Assembly (NCBI RefSeq): GCF_041262565.1
Contig: NZ_JBGCCJ010000001.1
Location: forward strand, 2,108,001-2,172,000
DNA from: Leifsonia sp. EB41
GTDB lineage: Bacteria; Actinomycetota; Actinomycetes; Actinomycetales; Microbacteriaceae
DNA: 64,000 nucleotides
Direction: 5' to 3'
Every line of letters starts with the position of its first letter. Position 1 is the first letter of the stretch. Below are positions 8,375-16,580 of this stretch, piece after piece. Under the pieces are notes generated by a model. That model did no database searches. It was not told the DNA's origin and saw nothing but the letters and a program-made list of their open reading frames with translations. The translations under genes and the position numbers were made by a program.

Positions 8375-8497
8375 GACGGGTGGCCGAAGGTCTCGCTCGC
8401 CCCGCGGGCGCTGCCCGCGGGGTGGCACGCCGGGCCGGGCTTCGTGGCCGGCCAGTATGTCGACGTGCCGCGGGGAGCTACTCCCCTTCGACCCGTC
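8375..8497 (-). ncRNA. yybP-ykoY (manganese-sensing) riboswitch
   Basis: Read on the minus strand, the leader holds the conserved landmarks of the yybP-ykoY aptamer in order: P1 (GACGGG with CCCGTC), the loop signature GGGGAGUAGC at 8471-8486, a stem GGCACG...CGUGCC, the conserved internal element GUCGACAUACU, a GC-rich P4 arm, and the 3' signature GAGCGAGACCUUC. A hairpin GGCCACC...GGTGGCC (8365-8385) would compete with P1, and there is no U-tract after it. Control is therefore probably at ribosome-site access or by Rho rather than an intrinsic terminator. It lies 57 bases before the exchanger's ATG. Confidence 0.88.
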
Positions 8498-8590
8498 CAG
8501 CCTGTCAGCGCGCGCAGTCGAGCGTGGCCCCGGCGGGCGGATTGCCAGCGTTTCGCGCGCCCTAACTCGGCGGCTCGGGCGGCCTGGCAG

Positions 8591-9409
8591 CTATGTCAGC
8601 GGCGCGTCGAGGAAGGCCAGCAGATACGGGAGGAAGGCGCGCAGCGCACGGTCGTCGCCCGCCGCCGCCAGCACCTCCCCCAGGTAGTCGCCGTGCGTGC
8701 CCGGCACGATCAGCAGCCGGGCGTCGGGCAGCAGGGCCGCGACCTCCACGAAGTGGCCGGCGCGGACGACGTCGCGGTCGGCACCCACGACCAGCGTCGG
8801 AGCGGTGACCGAGCCCACGAGTTCGTCCGGGAAGTCCGCGAAGCCGAGCATCAGCGCGCGGTCGAGCTCGAACATCCGCCTGGCGTGCTCCGGGTCGCGG
8901 CTCACTGCCGCGTCGGCCTCCGCGTAGACGGCGGGAAGGTCCTCGAAGCGGCCCGCCTCCAGCCCCTCCCAGAAGCCGTCGACCATCGCGTCGCGCCGCA
9001 GCGGGGCGGAGGCCAGCACCAGCTTGCGCACCAGCGCAGGGTGCCGCGCGGCGAGTTGGAACGCGACCTGACCGCCGTTGCTGAAGCCGAGCACGTCGAC
9101 CGGGCCGACGCGCAGGTCCGCGAGCACGGCGGCGACATCGTCGGCCGACTCCTCGAAGGACGGCTCGCGGTCGCCCGCCGGCGTACGGCCGTGTCCCTGC
9201 AGCTCGACCGCGAGCACCGAGCGGCTGCGCTCCAGCAGCGGGAGCAGCATCCCCCAGTTCGACTCGATCGTGGAGCCGCCGCCGTGGATCAGCAGCAGCG
9301 GCGGGTGCGGCGAGTCCTCGTCGCCGTGCCATTCGCGATGCAGGGGGATGCGCGTCACAGTGCCAGACGCTACCGCCCCGCACGCCCCGCGCACTACTTC
9401 TGTTGACAA
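8591..9409 (-). CDS. Alpha/beta hydrolase
   Basis: A 272-residue single-domain alpha/beta-hydrolase. The oxyanion motif is LIHGGGSTIESNWG (40-53), the nucleophile Ser110 sits in the elbow GFSNGG, the acid is Asp211 (or 213) in VVGADRDVV, and the catalytic His239 is in PGTHGDY. The lid region 130-195 is rich in helices. These features fit esterases, lactonases or C-C bond hydrolases, and the substrate is not predictable. The first ~17 residues (up to GTG at 9358) are poorly conserved-looking, so the true start may be that GTG. The gene is divergent from the Gfo/Idh/MocA gene and ends about 100 bp before the riboswitch of the exchanger. Confidence 0.85.
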   Translation of the reverse strand: MSTEVVRGACGAVASGTVTRIPLHREWHGDEDSPHPPLLLIHGGGSTIESNWGMLLPLLERSRSVLAVELQGHGRTPAGDREPSFEESADDVAAVLADLRVGPVDVLGFSNGGQVAFQLAARHPALVRKLVLASAPLRRDAMVDGFWEGLEAGRFEDLPAVYAEADAAVSRDPEHARRMFELDRALMLGFADFPDELVGSVTAPTLVVGADRDVVRAGHFVEVAALLPDARLLIVPGTHGDYLGEVLAAAGDDRALRAFLPYLLAFLDAPLT

Positions 9410-9500
9410 TCCGGCAAAAGACGTGCGGCGGACGAGGAGAAGTGATTAGGCTGGTCGGGTTCGCGCGCATCGAATACCAGGCAAGGAGGCCTTCACAGGC

Positions 9501-10496
9501 ATGTCCAATCCACTCGCTGTCGCTGCGCTCGGCTTCTGGCACGTCCACGGCAAGGATTACGCCCGCGACGCCCAGGAGCATCCCGGCACCACGCTCGTCG
9601 CCATCTGGGACGACGACCCCGAACGCGGCCGGGAGGCCGCCGAGAGGTTCGGCGTCGAGTTCGTCGCCGACCTCGACGAGCTGCTCGCCCGTGACGCCCT
9701 CGACGGCGTCACGGTCACCACCTCCACCGACCAGCACGTCGACGTCATCTCGCGCGCCATCGCCGCGGGCAAGCACGTCTTCACCGAGAAGGTGCTCGCC
9801 CCGACCGTCGCGGACGCGGACGCGCTGGTCGCAGCCGGCGACGCCGCGGGCGTCTCGCTCGTGGTCTCGCTGCCGCGCCTCCACCACGGCTACACCGCCG
9901 CGATCGAGGAGGTCCTGGACGCGGGCGCACTCGGCGAGCTGGCCTACAGCCGGGTGCGCCTCGCGCACGACGGCTGGATCGCCGGCTGGCTCCCCGACCG
10001 GTTCGGGAACCCGGCGGAGGCCTACGGCGGCGCCCTGACCGACCTCGGCTGCCACCCGATCTACCTGACCCGCCTCTTCCACCGGAGCGAGCCGCAGCGG
10101 ATCACCGCGACGTACGCGAACCTCACCGGCCGGGAGGTCGACGACAACGCCGTGGTCACGGCCGAGTTCGACGGCGGGCGCATCGGCGTGATCGAGGCGA
10201 GCCTCGTGCAGACCCCCGGCGACTTCACCATCGAGCTGCGCGGCACTCAGGGCGCGCTCTCGTACGGCGGGGCAGCGGGCGGGCTCTACCTGAACACCGG
10301 CGACGGCTGGCAGGAACTGCCCGTGCCGGACGACGGCGCAGGCGCGTTCGACGAGTGGGTGCGGCGCATCCACGACGGCAGCAGGGCCGACGCGAACCTC
10401 GACCACGCGCTCGCGCTCACCCGCGTCGTGGTCGCCGCGAACGCCTCCGCCGCCGAGGGACGCCCCGTCGCGCCGTTCCCGACGCTCACGCGCTAA
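9501..10496 (+). CDS. Gfo/Idh/MocA family oxidoreductase (first copy)
   Basis: 331 residues. The N-terminal Rossmann domain binds NAD(P) (VAALGFWHVHGKDYARDA; the usual GxGxxG is degenerate as G-F-W-H-V-H-G). The family signature AGKHVFTEKVLAPT (about 90-103) follows, where Glu-Lys replaces the common EKP and Lys is the catalytic residue. The C-terminal domain has TDLGCHPIYLTRLF near residue 180. Members oxidise or reduce sugars, inositols or their derivatives. An AAGGAGG ribosome-binding site precedes the ATG. It is followed by a second member of the family after a 57-bp palindromic repeat, and both may act in one sugar or polyol pathway. Confidence 0.85.
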   Translation: MSNPLAVAALGFWHVHGKDYARDAQEHPGTTLVAIWDDDPERGREAAERFGVEFVADLDELLARDALDGVTVTTSTDQHVDVISRAIAAGKHVFTEKVLAPTVADADALVAAGDAAGVSLVVSLPRLHHGYTAAIEEVLDAGALGELAYSRVRLAHDGWIAGWLPDRFGNPAEAYGGALTDLGCHPIYLTRLFHRSEPQRITATYANLTGREVDDNAVVTAEFDGGRIGVIEASLVQTPGDFTIELRGTQGALSYGGAAGGLYLNTGDGWQELPVPDDGAGAFDEWVRRIHDGSRADANLDHALALTRVVVAANASAAEGRPVAPFPTLTR

Positions 10497-10532
10497 CGCG
10501 CTAACGCGCCATCCCGCCAAACCGTCATTCGC

Positions 10533-10589
10533 CGAGGGGCACGTTAACGCCCCTAACCGGCACCTTTTGGGGCGTTTACGTGCCCCTCG
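10533..10589. repeat. 57-bp palindromic repeat (family B), copy 1
   Basis: A near-perfect 57-bp inverted repeat with ends CGAGGGGCACGT / ACGTGCCCCTCG, of the same length as three other copies. It lies between the two Gfo/Idh/MocA genes and ends 18 bases before the second gene's ATG, so its hairpin would sit next to the ribosome-binding site (TTGGAG). Confidence 0.9.
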
Positions 10590-10607
10590 ATCACTTGGAG
10601 TTTCTCT

Positions 10608-11627
10608 ATGTCCAGCACCACCGTTCGTATCGGGCTCATCGGCGCCGGCGGCATCGCCGGCGCGCACGTGGAGGGCTACCTCCGCAACCCCGACGTCATC
10701 ACCTTCGCGGCCGTGGCCGACCCGGTGCGCGAGAGCGCGGAGAACCGCGCGGCGGCGTCCGGCGCGGCCGTCTACGCCGACTACCGCGTCATGCTCGCCG
10801 AGGCCGACATCGACGCCGTCGACATCTGCCTCCCGCACCACCTGCACAAGGACGCGATCGTCGCCGCCGCGCGCGCCGGCAAGCACATCCTGTGCGAGAA
10901 GCCGCTCTGCCTGACCCCGGAAGAGGCTGCAGAGGTCACCGCCGCGGTCGAGGAGGCCGGCGTCACCCTGATGTGCGCGCACAACCAGCTCTTCCTGCCG
11001 GCCGTCTCGCGGGCGAAGGAGCTGATCGAGTCCGGCGCGATCGGGCGCGTCTACGAGGTGCGCACGACGGACTCGTTCTTCAACGACTTCGACCCGGCGA
11101 ACATGGGCTGGCGCGCGCACGCGTCGACCTCGGGCGGCGGCGAGCTGATCGACACCGGTTACCACCCCACCTACCTGCTGCTGCACCTGGCCGGCGGCGC
11201 CCCGGTGGAGGTCACGGCGATGCTGGCCACGCACCGCCTGTCGTTCATGGAGGGCGAGGACTCCGCGACCGTGCTGGTCCGCTTCGACAACGGCGTGATC
11301 GGCACCGTCGTCACGAGCTGGGCGTACGAGGCGGCGCCGGGCACCGAGAAGTTCTCGGCGGTCGGCGAGCTCGGCAGCCTGACCTCCGACGGCACGACGC
11401 TCACGGTGAAGCGCCGCGGCGACGCCGAGCCGACCGTGGTCGAGCTGGAGCCGGTGCACGAGTTCGGCGAGGAGCTGGGCCACTTCGCCCGCAGCATCCT
11501 CGACGGCACACGCCCCCTGCACACGCAGAAGGAGGGCATCGAGGTGCTCGGCATCATCCTCGGCGCCTACGAGTCCGTGCGCACCCGCACCGTCGCCACC
11601 ATCCCCGCCCTCTCCCCCGCCCGCTGA
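10608..11627 (+). CDS. Gfo/Idh/MocA family oxidoreductase (second copy)
   Basis: 339 residues. The N-terminal Rossmann fold has IGLIGAGGIAGAHVEGY (7-23), a classical GxGGxxG dinucleotide loop. The catalytic element is AGKHILCEKPLCLTPEE (about 88-104) with the invariant EKP lysine, and the substrate-domain motif is GELIDTGYHPTYLLLHL (around 180). It probably oxidises or reduces a sugar or cyclitol hydroxyl with NAD(P). It is paired with the first copy, and the gap between them is occupied by a palindromic repeat, with another repeat after its stop. Neither gene has a recognisable transporter partner here. Confidence 0.9.
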   Translation: MSSTTVRIGLIGAGGIAGAHVEGYLRNPDVITFAAVADPVRESAENRAAASGAAVYADYRVMLAEADIDAVDICLPHHLHKDAIVAAARAGKHILCEKPLCLTPEEAAEVTAAVEEAGVTLMCAHNQLFLPAVSRAKELIESGAIGRVYEVRTTDSFFNDFDPANMGWRAHASTSGGGELIDTGYHPTYLLLHLAGGAPVEVTAMLATHRLSFMEGEDSATVLVRFDNGVIGTVVTSWAYEAAPGTEKFSAVGELGSLTSDGTTLTVKRRGDAEPTVVELEPVHEFGEELGHFARSILDGTRPLHTQKEGIEVLGIILGAYESVRTRTVATIPALSPAR

Positions 11628-11641
11628 CCCACTTCCACTGT

Positions 11642-11698
11642 CGAAGGGCACGTAAACGCCCCAAAACCACGGTTTTAGGGGCGTTAACGTGCCCTTCG
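11642..11698. repeat. 57-bp palindromic repeat (family B), copy 2
   Basis: Inverted repeat with ends CGAAGGGCACGT / ACGTGCCCTTCG and an AACGCCCC core shared with copy 1. It starts 14 bases after the stop of the second Gfo/Idh/MocA gene and may also end transcription (no U-tract). Confidence 0.9.
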
Positions 11699-11829
11699 GC
11701 GTGGCCGCGGACCTGCCACCAACGAGGCCGTCTCCACAGCAAATCCATAGCTGATTGACACTCAATCTATTTCATTTCAACAGCTTGAAAACTGTTCCCA
11801 AATCGCGTCTGTTGGGGTTAAAGTGACGC

Positions 11830-12078
11830 ATGAGCACTCCGAGGATGGGGCGCACTACTGGTGGTCCCGAACATCCGCGACACGATGACTTCGTCGCGGT
11901 GCCCTACTTGCGTCAAGGGCAGCTCATCTCCTTGATCCGCTGGAGCCAGGTCAACGGCGAATGGCGGTACACCACCATGCTCGCCCAGTACCTCCATCGC
12001 GACGAGGAGAGCTGGTACCTCGTGATCAACGGCCAGCGCGCCAAGATCAGCCGAGCGGAGTGGGCCATCTTCAACTGA
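11830..12078 (+). CDS. Hypothetical protein, 82 residues
   Basis: A small protein with no signal or membrane segment. Residues 20-80 alternate strands with many aromatic residues (FVAVPYLRQGQLISLIRW, WRYTTMLAQYLHRDEESWYLVINGQRAKISRAEWAIFN), suggesting a compact beta-rich fold. I do not recognise a family. The 60 bases before it are unusually AT-rich for this genome (TTGACA at 11755, TAAAGT ending five bases before the ATG). There is no Shine-Dalgarno, so a leaderless transcript is likely. It stands 34 bases before the next gene on the same strand. Confidence 0.65.
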   Translation: MSTPRMGRTTGGPEHPRHDDFVAVPYLRQGQLISLIRWSQVNGEWRYTTMLAQYLHRDEESWYLVINGQRAKISRAEWAIFN

Positions 12079-12111
12079 TTCCGCGGGATGGCGCGGTGTA
12101 CTGTCCGTCGA

Positions 12112-12816
12112 ATGAACGATCAGGACGGCGAGGACGGCCGCCGACGCGGTGTCACGCCCGAGCACCGCTGGCCCGCCGTGATCGGCACCCTCGTCGCGCT
12201 CGTCGCCTACGCCTTCCTCCCGAGCGTCGTCCCGCCCCTCGCCCGCTGGGCCGTCGTGGGCGTCTGCGTGCTGATGTTGGTCGCGCTCATCATCTACAAC
12301 CCGCACCGGCTGGCCCGCGAGTCGACGTGGTCGCGGCGGGCGGAGATCGGGCTGGCCGTGCTGATCCTCGCCGCCAACCAGATCGCCTTCGTGGAGACGG
12401 TCCTTCGGCTGCTCGCCAAGCACGGCAACGGGCAGGAGATCCTGCTCGCCTCGCTGCAGGTGTGGGTCACCAACGTGATCGCGTTCGCGCTCGTCTACTG
12501 GACGATGGACCGCGGCGGCCCGGTCGCGCGGGTCACGCTCCCGCGCAAGAAGCTGCCGCTGGCCGACTTCCGCTTCCCGCAGGACGAGGACAAGGATGAC
12601 GTGATCGAGGTCTCGCGCGGTTCGAGCCAGGTCATGGACTGGGTGCCGAACTACGTCGACTACTTCTACTTCTCGCTGTCGAACTCGATGGCGTTCAGCC
12701 CGACCGACACGATGCCGCTCACCCACCGGGCCAAGCTGCTGATGTCACTGGAGTCGTTCGCGGGGTTCGTGCTGCTCGCGCTGGTGATCGCGCGGGCGGT
12801 GTCGTTGATCGGGTGA
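12112..12816 (+). CDS. Membrane protein of unknown function (DUF1345-like topology)
   Basis: 234 residues with five predicted helices (around 22-40, 45-60, 78-95, 108-125 and 205-230). The hydrophilic stretch 128-165 is followed by the motif NYVDYFYFSLSNSMAFSPTDTMPLTHRAKLLM. This pattern of S-N-S-x-A-F-S-P-T-D before a last helix resembles the pore-proximal end of DUF1345/ion-channel-like proteins. The resemblance is topological only and the function is unknown. The start at 12112 is preferred over an upstream ATG because a TACTGT hexamer ends seven bases in front of it and no ribosome-binding site is seen. Confidence 0.75.
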   Translation: MNDQDGEDGRRRGVTPEHRWPAVIGTLVALVAYAFLPSVVPPLARWAVVGVCVLMLVALIIYNPHRLARESTWSRRAEIGLAVLILAANQIAFVETVLRLLAKHGNGQEILLASLQVWVTNVIAFALVYWTMDRGGPVARVTLPRKKLPLADFRFPQDEDKDDVIEVSRGSSQVMDWVPNYVDYFYFSLSNSMAFSPTDTMPLTHRAKLLMSLESFAGFVLLALVIARAVSLIG

Positions 12817-12828
12817 GCCGACGCCCGC

Positions 12829-13200
12829 TCAGTCCGGCAGCTCCCGCAGCGCGCTCGTGCGCTCCCCCGGCTGGTCGCCCGTGTTCACGGTGCCCTTCGG
12901 CTCGAACATCAGGACCAGCGCCTCCTCCTCCGCGAACGGGCAGTGCTCGGCGCCCTTCGGGACCACGAACACGTCGTGCGGTCCCAGCTCCACCTCGCGG
13001 TCACGGAGCTGGATGACGAGCCGCCCGGAGATCACGAGGAACAGCTCGTCGGTGTCCGGGTGCGAATGCCAGATGAACGAACCCTGCAGCCGGGCGACCT
13101 TCACGTCGTAGTCGTTCACGCTGGTCAGCCGGTGCGGCTGCCAGGGCTCGGGGACGAGTGCGAACGCCGCGTCGATGTTGTGGACGTCGGGAGTGCTCAT
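12829..13200 (-). CDS. Cupin-domain protein
   Basis: A 123-residue single cupin. Metal-ligand motif 1 is WHSHPDTDELFLVISG (about 46-61: His, His, Glu). Motif 2 is PHDVFVVPKGAEHCPF, contributing a further His. The set H-x-H-x4-E...H is the classical cupin site for Fe, Mn or Zn. Small stand-alone cupins are isomerases, oxygenases or sensors, and no context points to one of these. The longer open frame is cut to the ATG at 13200 because the upstream part overlaps the divergent promoter region. Confidence 0.8.
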   Translation of the reverse strand: MSTPDVHNIDAAFALVPEPWQPHRLTSVNDYDVKVARLQGSFIWHSHPDTDELFLVISGRLVIQLRDREVELGPHDVFVVPKGAEHCPFAEEEALVLMFEPKGTVNTGDQPGERTSALRELPD

Positions 13201-13291
13201 GCGGCCCAGCGTAGGCAGCGCATCTTGCCAAGGACAGCCCCTGGGGCGTTGGATGCTCTCACAAGGAGCGTCCACCGACGGAAGGATGACC

Positions 13292-13594
13292 ATGTCCGCC
13301 AGCGAACTGGAGATGTCGAGCGTCCGGTACCCGTATCGGGAGCGCATCTTCCACGTGGAGAAGAAGGCGCCGGGCGAGTGGGTCGTGCTCGACGAGTCGC
13401 ACGCCGAGCTGGGGCGGCTGGTCCGGGTGTCGGCGGAGGGCGAGGAGCACGAGCCGGTGTTCGGCGCGATCCCCGTGGGCTATCTGGAGACGCTGCACGA
13501 GGGGTCGGACTGGAAGTTCCTGGTGGCCGCACTCATCAACGAGGCGCTCGACGAGCCGCCCACGCCGTCGGTCGTCCACCCGGGCGAGGCCTGA
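13292..13594 (+). CDS. Hypothetical protein, 100 residues
   Basis: A small, soluble, acidic protein: MSASELEMSSVRYPYRERIFHVEKKAPGEWVVLDESHAELGRLVRVSAEG, followed by GSDWKFLVAALINEALDEPP. The mixed strand/helix pattern has no motif that I can name. Of two adjacent ATGs (13286 and 13292) the second is taken because the GGAAGG ribosome-binding site then has a normal spacing of six bases. The gene is divergent from the cupin. Confidence 0.65.
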   Translation: MSASELEMSSVRYPYRERIFHVEKKAPGEWVVLDESHAELGRLVRVSAEGEEHEPVFGAIPVGYLETLHEGSDWKFLVAALINEALDEPPTPSVVHPGEA

Positions 13595-13686
13595 CGCTCG
13601 GGTCGGACACCGACCGGGGCGCGCGGATGCCCCGAATATCTCCCCTTGGGGGCGTTCGCGGAGAGGCGGCGGCTACGATACCCGCA

Positions 13687-13884
13687 ATGAACGCAGCGCT
13701 GCGCACGACGCTCGGCTGGGTGGCCGCGGTGCTGCTCAACCTCGGCGCTGTGCTCTTCGTGGTGGGCCTGATCGTGCCCCGCTCCGGCGACGCGTCGATC
13801 CTGGAGGTCGGGATCGGGATGCTCGTGGTCGGCGCGATCGTCGGCGCGGTGTGGCTGTACGCGAGCCGGCGGCCGAAGCGCTGA
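13687..13884 (+). CDS. Small two-helix membrane protein, 65 residues
   Basis: Two predicted membrane helices (about 10-30 and 40-59) joined by a short polar loop PRSGDASILEV and ending in a basic tail YASRRPKR, so N-in/C-in topology. The function is unknown. A TACGAT hexamer ends seven bases before the ATG without a Shine-Dalgarno, so a leaderless mRNA is inferred. A bidirectional terminator follows 40 bases downstream. Confidence 0.7.
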   Translation: MNAALRTTLGWVAAVLLNLGAVLFVVGLIVPRSGDASILEVGIGMLVVGAIVGAVWLYASRRPKR

Positions 13885-13923
13885 GGCGCAGAGATCCTGA
13901 GACGCCGAGACACCGAGACGCAG

Positions 13924-13958
13924 TGCAGCCCCGCCCGGGATGACGGAGCGGGGCTGCA
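13924..13958. terminator. Bidirectional terminator between convergent genes
   Basis: An 11-bp inverted repeat (TGCAGCCCCGC ... GCGGGGCTGCA) with a 13-base loop, placed between the two-helix membrane protein gene and the convergent small acidic gene. Confidence 0.8.
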
Positions 13959-13992
13959 GTCTCTGGGCGCGGTCGCACGACCACGCGGCCGG

Positions 13993-14139
13993 TCACTCGT
14001 CCGGCGACTCAGGATCGCCGACGAGGTCGGGGTTGGACGGCTGCTCGGCCGGGTCGAAGTCCGCGGGTGGCGGCTCGGCGCCGTCGTCGTCGTCGCCGTG
14101 ATCAGCGTCCGGGTTCGGGAGTCCGCTCGTGTCGCTCAT
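13993..14139 (-). CDS. Small acidic, probably disordered protein, 48 residues
   Basis: The product begins MSDTSGLPNPDADHGDDDDGAEPP. It is very rich in Asp, Glu and Pro (SPDE at the end) and is predicted to be disordered. The start is placed at the ATG at 14139. The in-frame extension upstream overlaps the terminator and the end of the beta-glucosidase gene and reads as shadow sequence. Actinobacterial genomes carry many such short acidic proteins without known role. Confidence 0.55.
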   Translation of the reverse strand: MSDTSGLPNPDADHGDDDDGAEPPPADFDPAEQPSNPDLVGDPESPDE

Positions 14140-14156
14140 GCGGCCCACGAAACGCC

Positions 14157-14184
14157 GAACCCCCCTGCGTCCGCAAGGGGGTTC
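14157..14184 (-). terminator. Terminator of the beta-glucosidase gene
   Basis: Inverted repeat GAACCCCC...GGGGGTTC (8-bp arms, 12-base loop) beginning 24 bases after the beta-glucosidase stop codon, read on the minus strand. Confidence 0.7.
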
Positions 14185-14207
14185 AGCGTCGCCGAAAGGG
14201 GCGTACC

Positions 14208-16454
14208 CTACCGGTTCGCCGCGGCCACGAGCTGGTCGAGCTGCTCGGCGGTGACCGGGCTGCCCGGGAACGAAGCCGCTCGGACCAGCGGGATGGACTC
14301 CGCCATCCGGCGCAGGCCCGGGTCGTTGAGCATGGCGCCCATCCCCTGAGCCTCCGCGCTCTGGGCAAGCGCCGCGCTCAGGATGGGGCCGCCGACCGGG
14401 TGGCTGAGCCACTCGCCGAGCGTCGAGTCGACGGTGAGCGGCGCCGCGCGCCCGTCGCCGGCGAGCGTCACGACGGCCGAGCCGCGCAGGTCGCGGGACG
14501 ACGCCCCGACCTCCACGACGTAGTCACCGCCCTCCACGGTCCAGCCGCCGAGCTCGGTGTCGAAGTAGGCGAGGTCCTCGGCGGCCAGGTCGATCACCGC
14601 CGTCGCGGTGGCGCCGGCGGCCACGGCGAGGCTGGCGAAGCCCTTCAGCTCGCGCACCGGGCGCTGCACACGGGAGGCCGGCACGGACACGTAGACCTGG
14701 ACGACCTCCCGGCCGTCGCGGTCGCCGGTGTTGGTGACGTCCACCGTCACACGGATGCCCTCGGCCGTCGCGGTCGCCGTGGGCGCCCCGAACGCGAACG
14801 TCGTGTACGAGAGGCCGTGGCCGAACGGGAAGGCGACCGCCGCGTCGCGCGCGTCGACGTCGCGGTAGCCCACGAAGAGACCCTCGCCGTAGCGGACGTG
14901 GCCCTTCTCGCCGGGGAAGTTGAGGTACGAGGCGGTGTCCTCCAGGCGCACCGGAATGGTCTCCGCCAGCCGGCCGGACGGGTTGACGACGCCGAACAGC
15001 ACGTCCGCGACCGCGCCGCCGCCGGCCTGGCCGAGCAGCCAGCCTTCCACGATCGCGGGCACACGATCCGCCCAGCCGGAGACGCGCACGACGCCGCCGT
15101 TGGAGAGCACGACAGTGACCCGCGGGTTGGCGGCGATCACGGCCTCCAGCAGCGCGGTCTGCGCGGCCGGCAGTTCAAGGTGCTCGCGGTCGAAGCCCTC
15201 CGACTCGTCCTCGCCGGGGAGGCCGAGGAAGACCACGACGTCGTCGGCGCCGGACGCGACCCCGACGGCCTCCGCCGTCAGCGCCACCTCGTCGGCGTCC
15301 GCGCCGAGCGCGTAACCCGGGGCGAACACGACGGTCGCGTCTCCGGCGAGCGCGTGCAGCTCGTCGAGCGCGTTGTCGAGGCGGGTCGGGACGATCTGGG
15401 AGGAGCCGGCGCCCTGGTAGCGCGGCGTCCGCGCGAACTCGCCGACGACCGCGATCGTGCGGCCGGCGTCGGTCGCGAGCGGGAGGACGCCCTCGTTCTT
15501 GAGCAGCACGATGGTGCGCCCGGCGACCTCCCTGGCGAGGGCGTGGTGCGCCTCCGCGTCGTAGGTCGCGCCCGCGTCGGCCCCGGCGAGCGCCTTGCCG
15601 ACCAGGTCGATCACGCGGTCGGCGGCGGTGTCGAGCACGGACTCCGCCAGCGAGCCGTCGCGCACGGCGGCGACGAGCTGGGCGTCGGTGACGCCGCCGG
15701 TGGACGGCATCTCCAGGTCGAGCCCGGCCACGAGCGCGCTCACCCGGTCGTTGACCGCGCCCCAGTCGGAGACGACGAGCCCCTCGAAGCCCCACTCGTC
15801 GCGGAGGACCGAGGTGAGCAGCCACGGGTCCTCGCTCGCGTAGACGCCGTTGATCCGGTTGTAGGAGCACATCACCGTCCACGGCTGGGCGTGCGTCACG
15901 ACGTGCTGGAAGCCGCGCAGGTAGATCTCGCGCAGCGGGCGCTCGTCCACGTCGGCGCTCACGCGCAGGCGGTCGGTCTCCTGGTTGTTGGCGGCGAAGT
16001 GCTTGAGCGAGGCACCGACGCCCTGCGACTGGAGGCCGCGGACCAGGGCGGCGCCGAGGCGGCCGGAGACGATCGGGTCCTCGGAGAGGTACTCGAAGTT
16101 GCGCCCGCACAGCGGCGAGCGCTTGATGTTGATGCCCGGCCCGAGCAGCACGCCGACGCCCTCGGCCTTGGCCTCCTCGCCGAGCGCCGCGCCGACCCGC
16201 TCCAGCAGCTCGGCGTCCCAGGAGGAGCCGAGCGCCACCGCAGGCGGGAAGCAGGTGGCGGGGACGCTGTCCCCGATGCCGAGGTGGTCGCCGCCCTGCG
16301 CCTGCTTGCGCACGCCGTGCGGGCCGTCGGTCAGGTAGATGGAGGGGATGCCGGCGCGGTCGACGCCCTCGGTCTCCCAGAAGCTGCGACCGCTCGTGAG
16401 CGACGCCTTCTCCTCGACGGTGAGTTCGGATGCTCGGGCAAGGCTGTCGACCAT
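14208..16454 (-). CDS. GH3 family beta-glucosidase
   Basis: 748 residues. The domain order is that of GH3: a TIM-barrel-like domain (residues ~40-300), an alpha/beta sandwich (~310-560) and a C-terminal fibronectin-III-like domain (~600-680). The substrate-binding motif KHFAANNQETDR lies at 151-162, and the nucleophile Asp230 is in VVSDWGAV. No signal peptide is present, so it acts in the cytoplasm, most likely on imported beta-glucosides or xylosides. The ATG has an AAGGAG ribosome-binding site. A repeat of family A lies between its promoter and the upstream gene. No regulator or transporter is adjacent. Confidence 0.93.
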   Translation of the reverse strand: MVDSLARASELTVEEKASLTSGRSFWETEGVDRAGIPSIYLTDGPHGVRKQAQGGDHLGIGDSVPATCFPPAVALGSSWDAELLERVGAALGEEAKAEGVGVLLGPGINIKRSPLCGRNFEYLSEDPIVSGRLGAALVRGLQSQGVGASLKHFAANNQETDRLRVSADVDERPLREIYLRGFQHVVTHAQPWTVMCSYNRINGVYASEDPWLLTSVLRDEWGFEGLVVSDWGAVNDRVSALVAGLDLEMPSTGGVTDAQLVAAVRDGSLAESVLDTAADRVIDLVGKALAGADAGATYDAEAHHALAREVAGRTIVLLKNEGVLPLATDAGRTIAVVGEFARTPRYQGAGSSQIVPTRLDNALDELHALAGDATVVFAPGYALGADADEVALTAEAVGVASGADDVVVFLGLPGEDESEGFDREHLELPAAQTALLEAVIAANPRVTVVLSNGGVVRVSGWADRVPAIVEGWLLGQAGGGAVADVLFGVVNPSGRLAETIPVRLEDTASYLNFPGEKGHVRYGEGLFVGYRDVDARDAAVAFPFGHGLSYTTFAFGAPTATATAEGIRVTVDVTNTGDRDGREVVQVYVSVPASRVQRPVRELKGFASLAVAAGATATAVIDLAAEDLAYFDTELGGWTVEGGDYVVEVGASSRDLRGSAVVTLAGDGRAAPLTVDSTLGEWLSHPVGGPILSAALAQSAEAQGMGAMLNDPGLRRMAESIPLVRAASFPGSPVTAEQLDQLVAAANR

Positions 16455-16514
16455 GATTCTCCTTCGGATGCGGTCGTGGGTGGCAATACCTTACACCACT
16501 CGGTTTTAAGGAAG

Positions 16515-16575
16515 GACATTCGTGCCGAATGTACGTTCTGGGCGCGCGTAAGGCGACATTCGGCACGAATGTACG
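16515..16575. repeat. Twin-palindrome repeat (family A), copy
   Basis: Two palindromes, ATTCGTGCCGAAT and ATTCGGCACGAAT, start exactly 40 bp apart, as in the other family A copies, but are followed by GTACG instead of CGCG. It lies in the gap upstream of the beta-glucosidase gene, six bases from the stop of the next gene. Confidence 0.85.
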
Positions 16576-16580
16576 CCGCG

